DNA from: Megascapheus bottae
Taxonomy: Eukaryota; Chordata; Mammalia; Rodentia; Geomyidae
NCBI GenBank assembly: GCA_024803745.1
Contig: JANJXV010000129.1
Location: forward strand, 744,001 to 808,000
Direction of reading: 5' to 3'
Length of the DNA stretch: 64,000 nt
The notes beneath the pieces are model-generated. The model was not told the DNA's origin. It did no database searches and was given only the letters and a program-made list of their open reading frames with translations. A program made the translations under genes and the position numbers. Below are positions 36,188 through 48,209 of this stretch, in pieces. The number at the start of each line of letters is the position of its first letter. The first letter of the stretch is position 1.

Positions 36188-36606
36188 AAACCTTGGGCTC
36201 TACTAGCAGAGATTGGCAATAGAGCAAAAGGCCATATATAAGGCCATATAATGTGAAGCTAATTGAAAGGACCTCCAGGATATTGACACAAAAGCCATAT
36301 AATGAATGATTGTTGTCCTTAATGTACTATGTTGTCTCTCATCTCGCTTGCTGTCCCTTGGTTATCCCATATTGGTATAGTATCTCACTTTGTTATCTGA
36401 TATATTGAATTTATTTGTATTTGGATATTTGAAATTTGATAGGGAAGGGGGGAAAACCAAGACGGGTGGGGGGTGTGGGGTTGGAGGGAAATGGGTACCA
36501 AGACATGTGAAAGGGTATCAATGTATGTGAATTAATGCACCTTCTATCTGGCAAATATCATCTAACCCTTTTACTAATTACAATAAAAAAATGAAAAAAA
36601 AAGAAA

Positions 36607-37975
36607 GTTGTAGTGTGTGGGGAGGATGATGGGGTCAAATACATTTTTTCTTAGAAATTTACCTCATCTGGTTGCCCTGGATTTTCTGGGCCTTCTTCTT
36701 AGAGAAAGTTCTGTTATACTGGATTTGTGGCTTGGCAATGATCTAGCATGTACATCTTCGAGTAAGACATCCACAACTTCCATGCCTGAGACTCGAGTTT
36801 CCTGACCTTTGGCAACAGCACAGCAACATCTTTCTTCCTCCTGAGCCACAGGCCAAGTGAGCTGGCTTGAGCTGGTTGTTAGTTACAGTGGCTTGGTTAC
36901 CAGGGTTCCATATTCTGTTCCATTGTGAGGGAGGCAGGGTCACCTTTCAGGGCCCAATGACCAAAGATCCTTGCTCACAAAAGACCTCACCAAAGACATA
37001 CTGGAGGCTGAATCTCTCCTCCAGTCTCACAATATACATGTGGATGTAGTGTACAGCACACCTTATTTGTCCAATCCCAATGTCTTCCACTAGGCCCAAC
37101 TACCAGTCTGGTCTCAGGCTCAAGGAGCCTTTCTTAGGTAAGATCCAAACTTAAGGGTCAATATTGCCCTCATCCTTTACAAAACATTTGCTTCACAGTG
37201 CCTTCTCTGCCTGCATTTTGCCCCTTGTCGAATTTTTTTTGTTTTTGCTAGTCTTGGGACTTGACCTCAGAGTGTGAACATTGTTCTTGGGCTTTCTTTA
37301 GGCTTTAGCTGTCCCACCGAGCCACAGCACCACTTGCAGCGTTTTCTATGTATGTGGTAATGAGGAATCAAACCTGAGGCTTACTGCTTGGTAGCCAAGG
37401 ACTCTCCCACTAGGTCAAACACACAGGGCATCTTGCACATATTTTTGACGTCAATCTACTAGGATATTATTAGGTTTCTGTATCCTAATCAATTTTTTCC
37501 TGATGATTAGCTTTGCTATCATGTGTAAAAAATGCAAGGGGGAAAAACACAGAAGAATTAGTGAAATTAAAAAAAAGCATTAGACACAGTTAAGTGTTCA
37601 TTCTTTGTAGGAGAAAGGATATTTGGATATGATGATGATGATGATGACTTTATAATTACTATGTCAGGGTTGAGAGTTTGGCATAGTGGTAGAGTGCTTG
37701 CCTAGCATCCATGAAGATCTGGGTTTGATTGCTCAGTACCACATAGATAGAAAATCTAGATGTGGCACTGTGGCTCATGTGGCAGAGGGCTAGACTTGAG
37801 AAAACCCGAGGACAGTGCTCAGGCCCTGAATTCAAGCCCCAAGACTGGCAGAAAGATAAAAGAAAATAAAAATGCTTTTTACGAGCTAATTGACTCACAG
37901 CATTTGCTTCTGAAATCTTCGCTTCTGCATCTTGTGAAATACCCCTATCCCTCAACGTAGACAAGAAAAACAGAT
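36607..37975 (-). pseudogene. U4: inverted RalGDS-like upstream + first-exon fragment
   Basis: Minus-strand ATG at 36829-36827, TAG ending 36743. The exon end carries central-unit variants. The upstream side shares aaatgctttt (near 37872) and cccctatccct (near 37943) with U5 but not with U1-U3, showing that neighbouring units resemble each other. Confidence 0.7.
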
Positions 37976-38535
37976 CCATCCCATGGTCCACTGTGAGGCC
38001 ACTGGTTGGGCTAAGAGCTAGTCGTGCAGCAACACATAAGTTTTATTCTAATACTTTCCAAACTTTGTACTCAAATATGCTACCTACTTACCAACTTATG
38101 TCAGTTATCCTTATGCTATAACTTTTCTTCATTACTACAATATTCTTACACTCCTACGTTAATCCTCTTGCACCTCCCCTGACCTCTCTCATTCTTTTTC
38201 TCTATCTCTGGACCTCTGCTCGTCTTTCAACCCTTATACTGCACGGATCTACACTTGATGGCTATTGAGCAATATTGTATATGTAGGTGGTTAATTATTC
38301 TCTAGGCTCAGAGGGACTAAAAGACAATAGAGATTGGATTGAGAGGCTTATTGTTTTGGGTATAAATCGCTTATCAGTGGTTGTATTAGGCTGGTCTGTA
38401 AGTGCACAAAAAGAAAGAGTGCTAATACCAATCAAAACTTGTGAACATCTAGTGTCTGCCAGCTACAGAGGCCTAGGTTGGTTATATCTGAAAAACTATA
38501 ATCGTATTTAGTAGTAATCTTGCTCCCATTTTCAA

Positions 38536-39719
38536 ATGGGCAGAACAAGAAACTCAAGAAAAATGTCAAATCAAGAAACAACATCCCCCACCCAATTTAA
38601 ACAGACAATGGAACAGTCACTGGCAAACCTAGAGGAGAGTCTTCCAATTGCTACACAAATGCAATTGATAAACATCATTAATGAAAAATGTGAAAATATA
38701 AAGAAAGAGATAATGGAGGAAGCCATACCTGAACAAGAGGAAAGCAAAAACAAGGTGATAAGTGAAAAAGAAGAAGCCATAAAGGAGGCCATAATAAAGG
38801 TTTTTCAAAGAAAGATGGATGAATTCAAAGAATCCACAAATAAAAACGTGACCAAACTCCAGCAAATGTCCAAAGAAAATAAAGCTACTGAGCTAACCAC
38901 TCAAAAGGAAATCAAGGAGATAAAGAAATCCATACATGATCTAAAACAAGGGATGCAAGGCATCAAAAGTGAGCAATTAGAAGCAAGGGAGATGAAAAAT
39001 AAAGTAGATAGCTTTGATAGCAGGTTAGACATTGCAGAGGAGAGAATTTCCGTGGCTGAAGATAATTTAGGTATTATAAAGAACAGAAAATGAGTCAATC
39101 CAAATCTAGGAAATATGAGAGAGCGCTTCAGGAGGTCCAAGATACAATTAGGAAGCCTAATTTAAGGCTAGTTGGTATTGAGGAGGGCGTGGAGAAAGAG
39201 GTCAATGGTATTGGAAATATACTTCAGGGAATCATCTCAGAGAATGTCCCAAATATCCAGAAGGGCAGGCCCATCCAGATACGAGAAGCTTTTAGAACCC
39301 CAAACAGACCTGACCAGAAAAGAACATCCCACCGCCACATTGTGATCCGAACTGGATCAATAGAAACGAAAGGAAAGATCCTAAAGGCAGCCAGGGAAAA
39401 GGGATCAGTAACCTACAAAGGCAAACCAATCGGAATAACCCCAGATTTCTCAGCAGAGACCATGCAAGCACGAAGTGACTGGAAGCATATATGTCATGCC
39501 CTTATATCAAATAACTACCAACCAAGAATACTGTAGCCAGCTAAGCTCTCATTCATAACTGAGGGAAAAATAAAAACATTCCATTCCAGGGAAAAGCTGC
39601 AACAATATGTCGAAACAAAACCAACACTATAGAGAATTCTCAAAGATGCTCTATACATAGATAACCAAAATAAATGCAATATAGGGAAAGAAATGGCACC
39701 TAAACAGCATACCATCTAA
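38536..39719 (+). pseudogene. U4 L1 ORF1, split
   Basis: The frames 38536-39093 and 39090-39536 overlap by the same ATGA. The TAG at 39534-39536 and the second tail TAG are as in U2. The translated coiled-coil and RRM frames are almost the same as in U2, with no private break. Confidence 0.93.
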
Positions 39720-39767
39720 GGACCACAAGAACTGTCAAGACACAGGCCCTACTAAAAGCTTTTAAAA

Positions 39768-42700
39768 ATGGTAGGAACTAATAAATATCTCTCAATCCTA
39801 ACTCTCAATATCAATGGACTTAACTCTCCAATTAAACGGCATAGGTTGTCTAGTTGGATCAAAAAGCAAGAGCCATCGTTCTGCTGACTTCAAGAGACAC
39901 ATCTTACCCAAAAACAATCATCTTTTGAAAGTGAGAGGTTGGAATAAACTCTATCAAGCTAACTGCCCCCATAAACAGGCTAGAGTTGCCATCCTCATAT
40001 CAGATACAATAGACTTCAAACTAAAATTAGTAAGAAAAGACAAAGAAGGTTACTACATACTACTAAAGGGATCTTTCCTCCCGGAAGACATAACAATCCT
40101 AAATATTTACACACCCAATCCCGGAGCTCCAAACTTCATCAAGCAAACTTTACTTACACTGAAACCGTACATAGATCAAAACACAGTGATTGTTGGTGAG
40201 TTTAACACACCACTCTCACCTATGGACAGATCAACAAGGCAAAAACTCAACAGAGAAACCTTAGAACTGAACAACTATATAGACCAACTAGATCTAACAG
40301 ACATCTGCAGAATATTCCACCCAGTAACACCACAATATACGTTTTTCTCAGCAGCACATGGAACATTTTCCAAAATAGACCAAATCTTAGGCCATAAAGC
40401 AAACCTGGACAGATTCAGAAACACTGAAATTATTCCATGCACACTCTCAGACCATAAAGGCATCAAATTGGAGCTGAACACACATCTCCACCAAAGAAAA
40501 CCCTGTAACTCATGGAGACTGAACCACACATTGAATCAAAAACAATGGGTAATCGAAGAGATCAGAACAGATATCCAACTGTTTACGAAATTTAACAATA
40601 AGAAGCACACAAATATCAACTCCTTAGGGACACAACAAAGGCAGTACTCAGAGGAAAATTTATAGCCGGAGTGCCTACAACAGCAAGTTGGAAAAATGGC
40701 AAACCAACGAGTTAATGTCTCACCTTAACCTCCTGGAAAAAGAGCAACAAACCAACCCTAAACCCATTAGGAGAAAGCAAATTATTAAAATCAAAGCAGA
40801 ATTAAATGATTTGGAATAAAAAAAAACTATAGAAAGAATCAACAAAACAAGGAGTTGGTTCTTGAAAGAATTAACAAAATTGACAAGCCCTTAGCAAATC
40901 TTACCAAAAAAAGAAGAGAGCATATCGAAATAAACAAAATCGCAGATGAAAATGGTAATATCACGACAGAAATTACCAAGATCCAGAATATCATGAGGGA
41001 ATACTTCTCAAACCTTTACGCGAACAAATTTGAGAATCTAGAAGAAATGGATGAATTCCTAGACAATATTAACATACACACTGAACCAAGAAGAGCTAAC
41101 CCAACTCAACAGGCCTATTTCAAGCTCTGAAATAGAAATGGAAATTAGACAACTTCCACTTAAAAAGAGCCCAGGGCCAGATGGATTCACAGCTGAATTC
41201 TATAAAGTCTTCAAAGCAGAGCTCACACCAATACTCCTCAAGCTTTTCAACGAAATTGAAAATGAAGGTTCTTTACTAAACTGATTCTGTGAAGCCAGCA
41301 TATCCCTCATCCCCAAACCAGACAGAGATTCATCAAAGAAAGAGATCTATAGACCCATTTCTTTGATGAACATCGATGCAAAACTTCTCAACAAAATACT
41401 GGCCAACCGTCTACAACAACTCATCAAAAAAAAATATACACTATGATCAAACTGGATTCATCACAGGGAGGCAAAGCTGGTTCAACATACACAAATCAAT
41501 TAATATAATTCAACACTTCAACAGGAGCAGGGATAAAATCACATGATTGTCTCAATAGATGCGGAAAAGGCATTTGACAAGATCCAAAACCCCTTTATGT
41601 TAAAAGATGTGGAGAAACTAGGAATCCATGGAACATTTCTCAATGTAATAAAGGCTGTGTATGAGAAACCCACTGCTAGTATTATACTTAATGGTGAAAA
41701 TCTAAAGCCATTCCCTCTAAAATCAGGAACGAGACAAGGATGCCCACTCTCTCCACTCCTTTTTAACATAGTACTAGAATTCCTAGGCAGTGCAATATGG
41801 CAAGAAGCAAGCATAAAGGGGATCCAAGTAGGGAAAGAGGAAATAAAACTATCCCTCTTTGCAGATGACATGATTCTGTATTTAAAGAATCCTATAGACT
41901 CTACTCCCAAGCTCCTTGAGCTGATTCAAAGCTTTGGAAGGGTAGCAGGCCATAAAATCAACCCTCACAAATCAACTGCCTTACTTTACGCCAACACTGA
42001 GAGGAACGAGGCAATAATCAGGAAAGAAAATCCTTTCACAATAGCCTCAAAGAAAATAAAGTATCTAGCAATTAGCTTAACTAAGAATGTAAAGGACCGT
42101 TTAGATGAAAACTTTAAAACCCTAAAAAAGGAAATTAAAGCAGAACTAAGGAAATGGAAAAACCTCCCATGCTCCTGGATTGGAAGAATCAACATTGTGA
42201 AAATGACAATCTTGCCAAGGGCTATCTACAAATTCAATGTAATACCCCTCAACATCCCAATGTCATTCTTTAAAGACATAGAAGAGGCAATTCAAAATAT
42301 CATATGGAATAATAAAAGACCCCGTATAGCAAAAACACTTCTTAGCAGAAAGAACAGCGCTGGAGGAATTTCAATTCCAAACTTAAGGCTCTATTACAGA
42401 GCTATAATTCTCAAAACAGCTTGGTACTGGCACAAGAACAGGCCTGAAGTCCAATGGAGTAGAACTGCGGACCCAGATATTAAACCACAGACCTATGGCC
42501 ACCTAATCTTTGACCAGGGAGCCAAAAAAATAGAATGGAAGAAAGATAGCCTCTTCAACAAGTTGTGCTGGCAGAACTGGTTAAACACCTGCAGAAAACT
42601 AAAGTTGGATCCTTCTTTTTCCCCTTGCACTAGAATTAACTCCAAATGGATCAAAGACGTGGAGGTAAAAGCTGACACACTGAAAAGTTTACAGGAAGGA

Positions 42701-43606
42701 ATAGGAGATACACTAGGCCTCCTTGGTACAGGTCGAAACTTTCTTAATAAGGACCAAGAATCACAACAAATCAGAGAAAGGCTGGATCAGTGGGACTGCA
42801 TTAAACTGCAGAGCTTTTGTATGGCAACGGATATAGCTAGTAAACTAATCAGGAAGCCTACAGAGTGGGAGAAGATCTTCACCACCCAAACAACGGACCA
42901 AGGCCTCATATCTAAAATATATCAACAACTCAAAAAATTGAATCACTCCAAAACTAACCTCCAAAGTAACACCCATCCCATTACAAAATGGGCCAAAGAC
43001 TTAAAGAGAGCCTTCTCTGAAGAAGAAACAAAAATGGCCTATAGACACATGAAGAAATGCTCAACATCTCTGGTCAAAAAAGAAATGCAAATCAAAACAA
43101 GTCTAAGATTCTACCTAACTCCAGTTAGAATGGCCAGGATCAGGAAAACGAATGACAACAGATGCTGGAGGGGATGTGGTCAGGAGGGATCGCTACTACA
43201 CTGTTGGTGGGAGTGCAAACTCGTTCAACCACTATGGAAAGCAGTGCGGCAGTGCCTCAAAACGCTAAACATACAACTCCCCTATGACCCAGCAATTCCA
43301 GTACTTGGCATTTACCCAACAATCCAGAAACAAGGGCATACTAAACCCACTAGCACAACAATGTTCATTGCAGCACTATTCACCATAGCAAAGATATGGA
43401 ACCAACCCAGATGTCCCTCAGTTGATGAGTGGATCAACAAGTTGTGGTATTTGTACACAATGGAATTCTATGCTGCTGTCAGAAAGAATGACATCGCCCC
43501 ATTTGTTAGGAAATGGAAAGACTTAGAACAAATCATATTAAGTGAAGTAAGCCAGACTCAAAGGAACTTAGGCTCAGTGGTTTCCCTCATTCGTCATAAT
43601 CGGTAG
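39768..43606 (+). pseudogene. U4 L1 ORF2 with intact 687-codon RT/C-terminal frame
   Basis: Endonuclease frame 39814-40665 carries the shared lesions plus KIDQILG. The next frame (40855-41130) is shortened by the deletion shared with U3. An extra A in the A-run near 41426 (nine instead of eight) breaks the segment that is open in U1-U3. From ATG 41543 to TAG 43606 the RT and C-terminal region is uninterrupted, with FADD at 41858-41869 and the Cys/His knuckle near 43165-43220. Confidence 0.93.
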
Positions 43607-44024
43607 AAACCTTGGGCTCTACTAGCAGAGATTGGCAATAGAGAAAAAGGCCATATATAAGGCCATATAATGTGAAGCTAATTGAAAGGACCTCCAGGAT
43701 ATTGACACAAAATCCATATAATGAATGATTGTTGTCCTTAATGTACTATGTTGTCTCTCATCTCCCTTGCTGTCCCTTGGTTATCCCATATTGGTATAGT
43801 ATCTCACTTTGTTATCTGATATATTGAATTTATTTGTATTTGGATATTTGAAATTTGATAGGGAAGGGGGGAAAACCAAGACGGGTGGGGGGTGTGGGGT
43901 TGGAGGGAAATGGGTACCAAGACATGTGAAAGGGTATCAATGTATGTGAATTAATGCACCTTCTATCTGGCAAATATCATCTAACCCTTTTACTAATTAC
44001 AATAAAAAATGAAAAAAAAAGAAA

Positions 44025-45393
44025 GTTATAGTGTGTGGGGAGGATGATGGGGTCAAATACATTTCTTCTTAGAAATTTACCTCATCTGGTTGCCCTGGAT
44101 TTTCCTGGCCTTCTTCTTAGAGAACGTTCTGTTATACTGGATTTGTGGTTTGGCAATGATCTAGCATGTACATCTTCGAGTAAGACATCCACAACTTCCA
44201 TGCCTGAGACTCGAGTTTCCTGACCTTTGGCAACAGCACAGCAACATCTTTCTTCCTCCTGAGCCACAGGCCAAGTGAGCTGGCTTGAGCTGGTTGTTAG
44301 TTACAGTGGCTTGGTTACCAGGGTTCCATATTCTGTTCCATTGTGAGGGAGGCAGGGTCACCTTTCAGGGCCCAATGACCAAAGATCCTTGCTCACAAAA
44401 GACCTCACCAAAGACATACTGGAGGCTGAATCTCTCCTCCAGTCTCACAATATACATGTGGATGTAGTATACAGCACACCTTTTTTGTCCAATCCCAATG
44501 TCTTCCACTAGGCCCAACTACCAGTCTCGTCTCAGGCTCAAGGAGCCTTTCTTAGGTAAGATCCAAACTTAAGGGTCAATATTGCCCTCATCCTTTACAA
44601 AACATTGGCTTCACAGTGCCTTCTCTGCCTTCATTTTGCCCCTTGTCGAATTTTTTTTGTTTTTGCTAGTCTTGGGACTTGACCTCAGAGTGTGAACATT
44701 GTTCTTGGGCTTTCTTTAGGCTTTAGCTGTCCCACCGAGCCACAGCACCACTTGCAGCGTTTTCTATGTATGTGGTAATGAGGAATCAAACCTGAGGCTT
44801 ACTGCTTGGTAGCCAAGGACTCTCCCACTAGGTCAAACACACAGGGCATCTTGCACATATTTTTGACGTCAATCTACTAGGATATTATTAGGTTTCTGTA
44901 TCCTAATCAATTTTTTCCTGATGATTAGATTTGCTGTCATGTGTAAAAAATGCAAGAGGGAAAAACACAGAAGAATTAGTGAAATTAAAAAAAAGCATTA
45001 GACACAGTTAAGTGTTCATTCTTTGTAGGAGAAAGGATATTTGGATATGATGATGATGATGATGACTTTATAATTACTATGTCAGGGTTGAGAGTTTGGC
45101 ATAGTGGTAGAGTGCTTGCCTACCATCCATGAAGATCTGGGTTTGATTGCTCAGTACCACATAGATAGAAAATCTAGATGTGGCACTGTGGCTCAAGTGG
45201 CAGAGGGCTAGACTTGAGAAAACCCGAGGACAGTGCTCAGGCCCTGAATTCAAGCCCCAAGACTGGCAGAAAGGTAAAAGAAAATAAAAATGCTTTTTAC
45301 GAGCTAATTCACTCACAGCATTTGCTTCTGAAATCTTCGCTTCTGCATCTTGTGAAATACCCCTATCCCTCAACGTAGACAAGAAAAACAGAT
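44025..45393 (-). pseudogene. U5: inverted RalGDS-like upstream + first-exon fragment
   Basis: Minus-strand ATG at 44247-44245, TAG ending 44161. Unlike U2-U4 it keeps the ancestral-looking catttcttc (near 44060) and ttcctgg (near 44103), as U1 does and as in the right-hand gene copy (tttcctc and ttcctgg in the same places). It is therefore an edge unit that escaped homogenisation. Confidence 0.7.
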
Positions 45394-46846
45394 CCATCCC
45401 ATGGTCCACTGTGAGGCCACTGGTTGGGCTAAGAGCTAGTCGTGCAGCAACACATAAGTTTTATTCTAATACTTTCCAAACTTTGTACTCAAATATGCTA
45501 CCTACTTACCAACTTATGTCAGTTATCCTTATGCTATAACTTTTCTTCATTACTACAATATTCTTACACTCCTACGTTAATCCTCTTGCACCTCCCCTGA
45601 CCTCTCTCATTCTTTTTTTCTATCTCTGGACCTCTGCTCGCCTTTCAACCCTTATACTGCACGGATCTACACTTGATGGCTGTTGAACAATATTGTATAT
45701 GTAGGTGGTTAATTATTCTCTAGGCTCAGAGGGACTTAAAGACAATAGAGATTGGATTGAGAGGCTTATTGTTTTGGGTATAAATCGCTTATCAGTGGTT
45801 GTATTAGGCTGGTCTGTAAGTGCACAAAAAGAAAGAGTGATAATACCAATCAAAACTTGTGAACATCTAGTGTCTGCCAGCTACAGAGGTCTAGGTTGGT
45901 TATATCTGAAAAACTATAATCGTATTTAGTAGTAATCTTGCTCCCATTTTCAAATGGGCAGAACAAGAAACTCAAGAAAAATGTCAAATCAAGAAACAAC
46001 ATCCCCCACCCAATGTAAACAGACAATGGAACAGTCACTGGCAAACCTAGAGGAGAGTCTTCCAATTGCTACACAAATGCAATTGATAAACATCATTAAT
46101 GAAAAATGTGAAAATATAAAGAAAGAGATAATGGAGGAAGCCATACCTGAACAAGAGGAAAGCAAAAACAAGGTGATAAGTGAAAAAGGAGAAGCCATAA
46201 AGGAGGCCATAATAAAGGTTTTTCAAAGAAAGATGGATGAATTCACAGAATCCACAAATAAAAACGTGACCAAACTCCAGCAAATGTCCAAAGAAAATAA
46301 AGCTACTGAGCTAACCACTCAAAAGGAAATCAAGGAGATAAAGAAATCCATACATGATCTAAAACAAGGGATGCAAGGCATCAAAAGTGAGCAATTAGAA
46401 GCAAGGGAGATGAAAAATAAAGTAGATAGCTTTGATAGCAGGTTAGACATTGCAGAGGAGAGAATTTCCGTGGCTGAAGATAATTTAGGTATTATAAAGA
46501 ACAGAAAATGAGTCAATCCAAATCTAGGAAATATGAGAGAGCGCTTCAGGAGGTCCAAGATACAATTAGGAAGCCTAATTTAAGGCTAGTTGGTATGGAG
46601 GAGGGTGTGGTGAAAGAGGTCAATGGTATTGGAAATATACTTCAGGGAATCATCTCAGAGAATTTCCCAAATATCCAGAAGGGCAGGCCCATCCAGATAC
46701 GAGAAGCTTTAGAACCCCAAACAGACCTGACCAGAAAAGAACATCCCACCGCCACATTGTGATCCGAACTGGATCAATAGAAACGAAAGGAAAGATCCTA
46801 AAGGCAGCCAGGGAAAAGGGATCAGTAACCTAGAAAGGCAAACCAA
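45394..46846 (+). mobile_element. U5: L1 5' portion, truncated within ORF1
   Basis: The 5' UTR (45394-45953) and most of ORF1 are present. Array homology stops abruptly at about 46846, and unrelated SINE-rich sequence follows. ORF2 and the 3' UTR are missing. This marks the right edge of the array. Confidence 0.93.
45954..46846 (+). pseudogene. U5 L1 ORF1, truncated
   Basis: The coiled-coil frame is 45954-46511, followed by the ATGA overlap. The RRM frame (ATG 46508) is cut to 84 codons by a one-base deletion near 46710 (gctttag for gcttttag), then breaks off at 46846 together with the array. Private substitutions (KGEA for KEEA, FTES for FKES) occur in the coiled coil. Confidence 0.92.
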
Positions 46847-46904
46847 AGAATTTGTTATTTCAACCGTAAAAAAAGACATTTATATGCCTGATAAAATTCA
46901 CAGA

Positions 46905-47185
46905 ATCCAATTTTTTCCATCTTATTTTTTGTTTTTTGGGTTTTTTTTGGTGGGTCATAGATCTTGAACTCATCCTGGGCACTATCCCTGAGCTCTTCAG
47001 CTCCAGGCTACCACCTTACCCTGGAGCCAAGCCCCACTTCCCATTTTCTAAAGGTAAATTGGAGATAAGTGTCTCAGGTCTTTTTGTGCCAGGATGGCTT
47101 TAAACCTTGATCCTCAGATCTCAGCCTCCTGAGTATCTAGGATTATAGAAGTGAGCCACCACCCCATCATGCTCAGCTTTCTGGG
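46905..47185 (-). mobile_element. B1-headed SINE, reverse orientation
   Basis: A T-rich tail leads into the reversed body (atcttgaactcatcctgggc) and then the reversed head (tcagcctcctgagtatctag, gattatagaagtgagccacc). Confidence 0.8.
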
Positions 47186-47187
47186 TT

Positions 47188-47358
47188 TTTTTTAAACTCG
47201 GTTTAAGCACTGTCCTTCAGCTTTCCTCAAGCCTAGTGATCTTCTACTTGAGCCACAGCACTACTTCTGTTTTTTTCTGTGTATGTGGTACTGCGGAATT
47301 GAAATTTCGTCTTCATACAAGCACTCTACAACTATGCCAAACTCCCAGCCCCTCCACA
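47188..47358 (-). mobile_element. ID-like SINE, reverse orientation
   Basis: The body (gagccacagcactacttctg) and the head (ggtactgcggaattgaaatt, atgccaaactcccagcccc) appear in reverse. Confidence 0.75.
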
Positions 47359-47479
47359 TTAGTTTTTATGATAGATCTTTCCATGCATCCAGGATGGCTA
47401 GAAATCCTTCTTGAGTTTCCCAAGATCAGAGAGTATAGGTGTGTCCCATCCTGTGTGGCTACATAACCATTGTTTAGGG

Positions 47480-48205
47480 TACAGTTCTCTCTTCATTCTA
47501 TCCATCTAGAGCAATTTTCATCTTCCATGTATAATCATTAAACATTCAGCTCCTGTTCCTCTCTACTCCATTCTCTGGAACCATCGTGCTTTTTGGCTCT
47601 AAGGGTTTGTTGATCCTTGGAAGCTCTGGAAGGGAAAACATACCCTAGCTCTTCCTTTATGACTGCTGTATTTTTAGTTTTCTGTAATCAAGATTCATCT
47701 GTAAAATATAGTAAAATGTTCTTCCTTTTCAATCCATTGTTTTGCATATTTCTATCTTTGGATTATTATTAATAGTTGTGAATGGATTCTCCACATATTT
47801 GTTCTAGTCTCTGCTTTCTCTTCCATTAGGTACAAATCTAGAAATAGAAGTGTTGGACCATATTTCTATGTAATTCTATATTTAGTACTTTTTTTAGCAC
47901 TCTCCACGCAATTTTTGATTGTTTTATATTCCTTGCAGAACTATTCCAAAGTTCTACTTCTTCTCACTACCTTCCCAGTAATAGTTAGACTTTGAAAGTT
48001 GTTTTTTTGTATGCGTGTGTGTGTGTGTGTTTGTGTGTGTGTGTATGTGGATCTTTTTGTTTAAAACTATATTTATATTAATATACTTAAAGTAATGATT
48101 TCATTGTAATTTTAATTTTTCTCATGACTGTTAATATTGAACTTCTTTCTACATTTTGAACTACTATTTCTATATATTCTTTTTAGAAAATCCTCTCCAA
48201 TCTCC
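47480..48205 (-). mobile_element. Ancient L1 3' region, minus strand
   Basis: Blocks match the classic old mammalian L1 end in reverse: attattaatagttgtgaatg, a taggtacaaatctagaaata stretch, tgttggaccatatttctatg, and gatttcattgtaattttaat followed by tctcatgactgttaatattg. Identity is low, as expected for an element older than the array. A GT tract sits inside it. Confidence 0.6.
48012..48049. repeat. (GT)n microsatellite
   Basis: GT repeats with a single TT interruption, inside the ancient L1. Confidence 0.9.
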
Positions 48206-48209
48206 AATT

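Larger units (their letters stand above)
30559..36606 (+). mobile_element. U3: full-length, inactive L1
   Basis: 5' UTR 30559-31118, ORF1 31119-32301, ORF2 32350-36187, 3' UTR with G-rich tract 36442-36495. It shares with U4 a two-base deletion near 33660, cgag for ctag near 33291 and a His-to-Gln change in the endonuclease (KIDQILG). U3 and U4 therefore form the most closely related pair. Confidence 0.95.
37976..44024 (+). mobile_element. U4: full-length, inactive L1
   Basis: 5' UTR 37976-38535, ORF1 38536-39719, ORF2 39768-43606, 3' UTR with G-rich tract 43861-43914 and AATAAA before the A-tract. It is closest to U3 through most of ORF2. Confidence 0.95.
12101..46846 (+). repeat. Composite L1 + RalGDS-fragment tandem array, period about 7.42 kb
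   Basis: Six head-to-tail members occur: U0 (L1 3' half), U1-U4 (complete units) and U5 (truncated). Unit joints just after the L1 A-tract lie near 14361, 21769, 29189, 36607 and 44025. ORF1 start codons at 16274, 23701, 31119, 38536 and 45954 give spacings of 7427, 7418, 7417 and 7418 bp. Each full unit carries inverted RalGDS-like upstream/first-exon DNA (about 1.37 kb) and then an L1 (about 6.05 kb). No target-site duplication is visible at the joints, and every joint has the same sequence, so units multiplied as DNA segments. The outer limits lie inside L1 sequence on both sides (ORF2 at 12101, ORF1 at 46846). Confidence 0.95.

Noticed and set aside
15714..44024. Active L1 elements
   Set aside because: Every copy has stops or frame changes in ORF1 and in the endonuclease and RT N-terminal parts of ORF2.
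12101..46846. Endogenous retrovirus or LTR array
   Set aside because: There are no LTRs, primer-binding site, gag, protease or env. The proteins are L1 ORF1/ORF2 with a FADD reverse transcriptase and an AP-type endonuclease.
12101..46846. CRISPR-like or bacterial repeat array
   Set aside because: The 7.4-kb units are far too long, and all context is mammalian.
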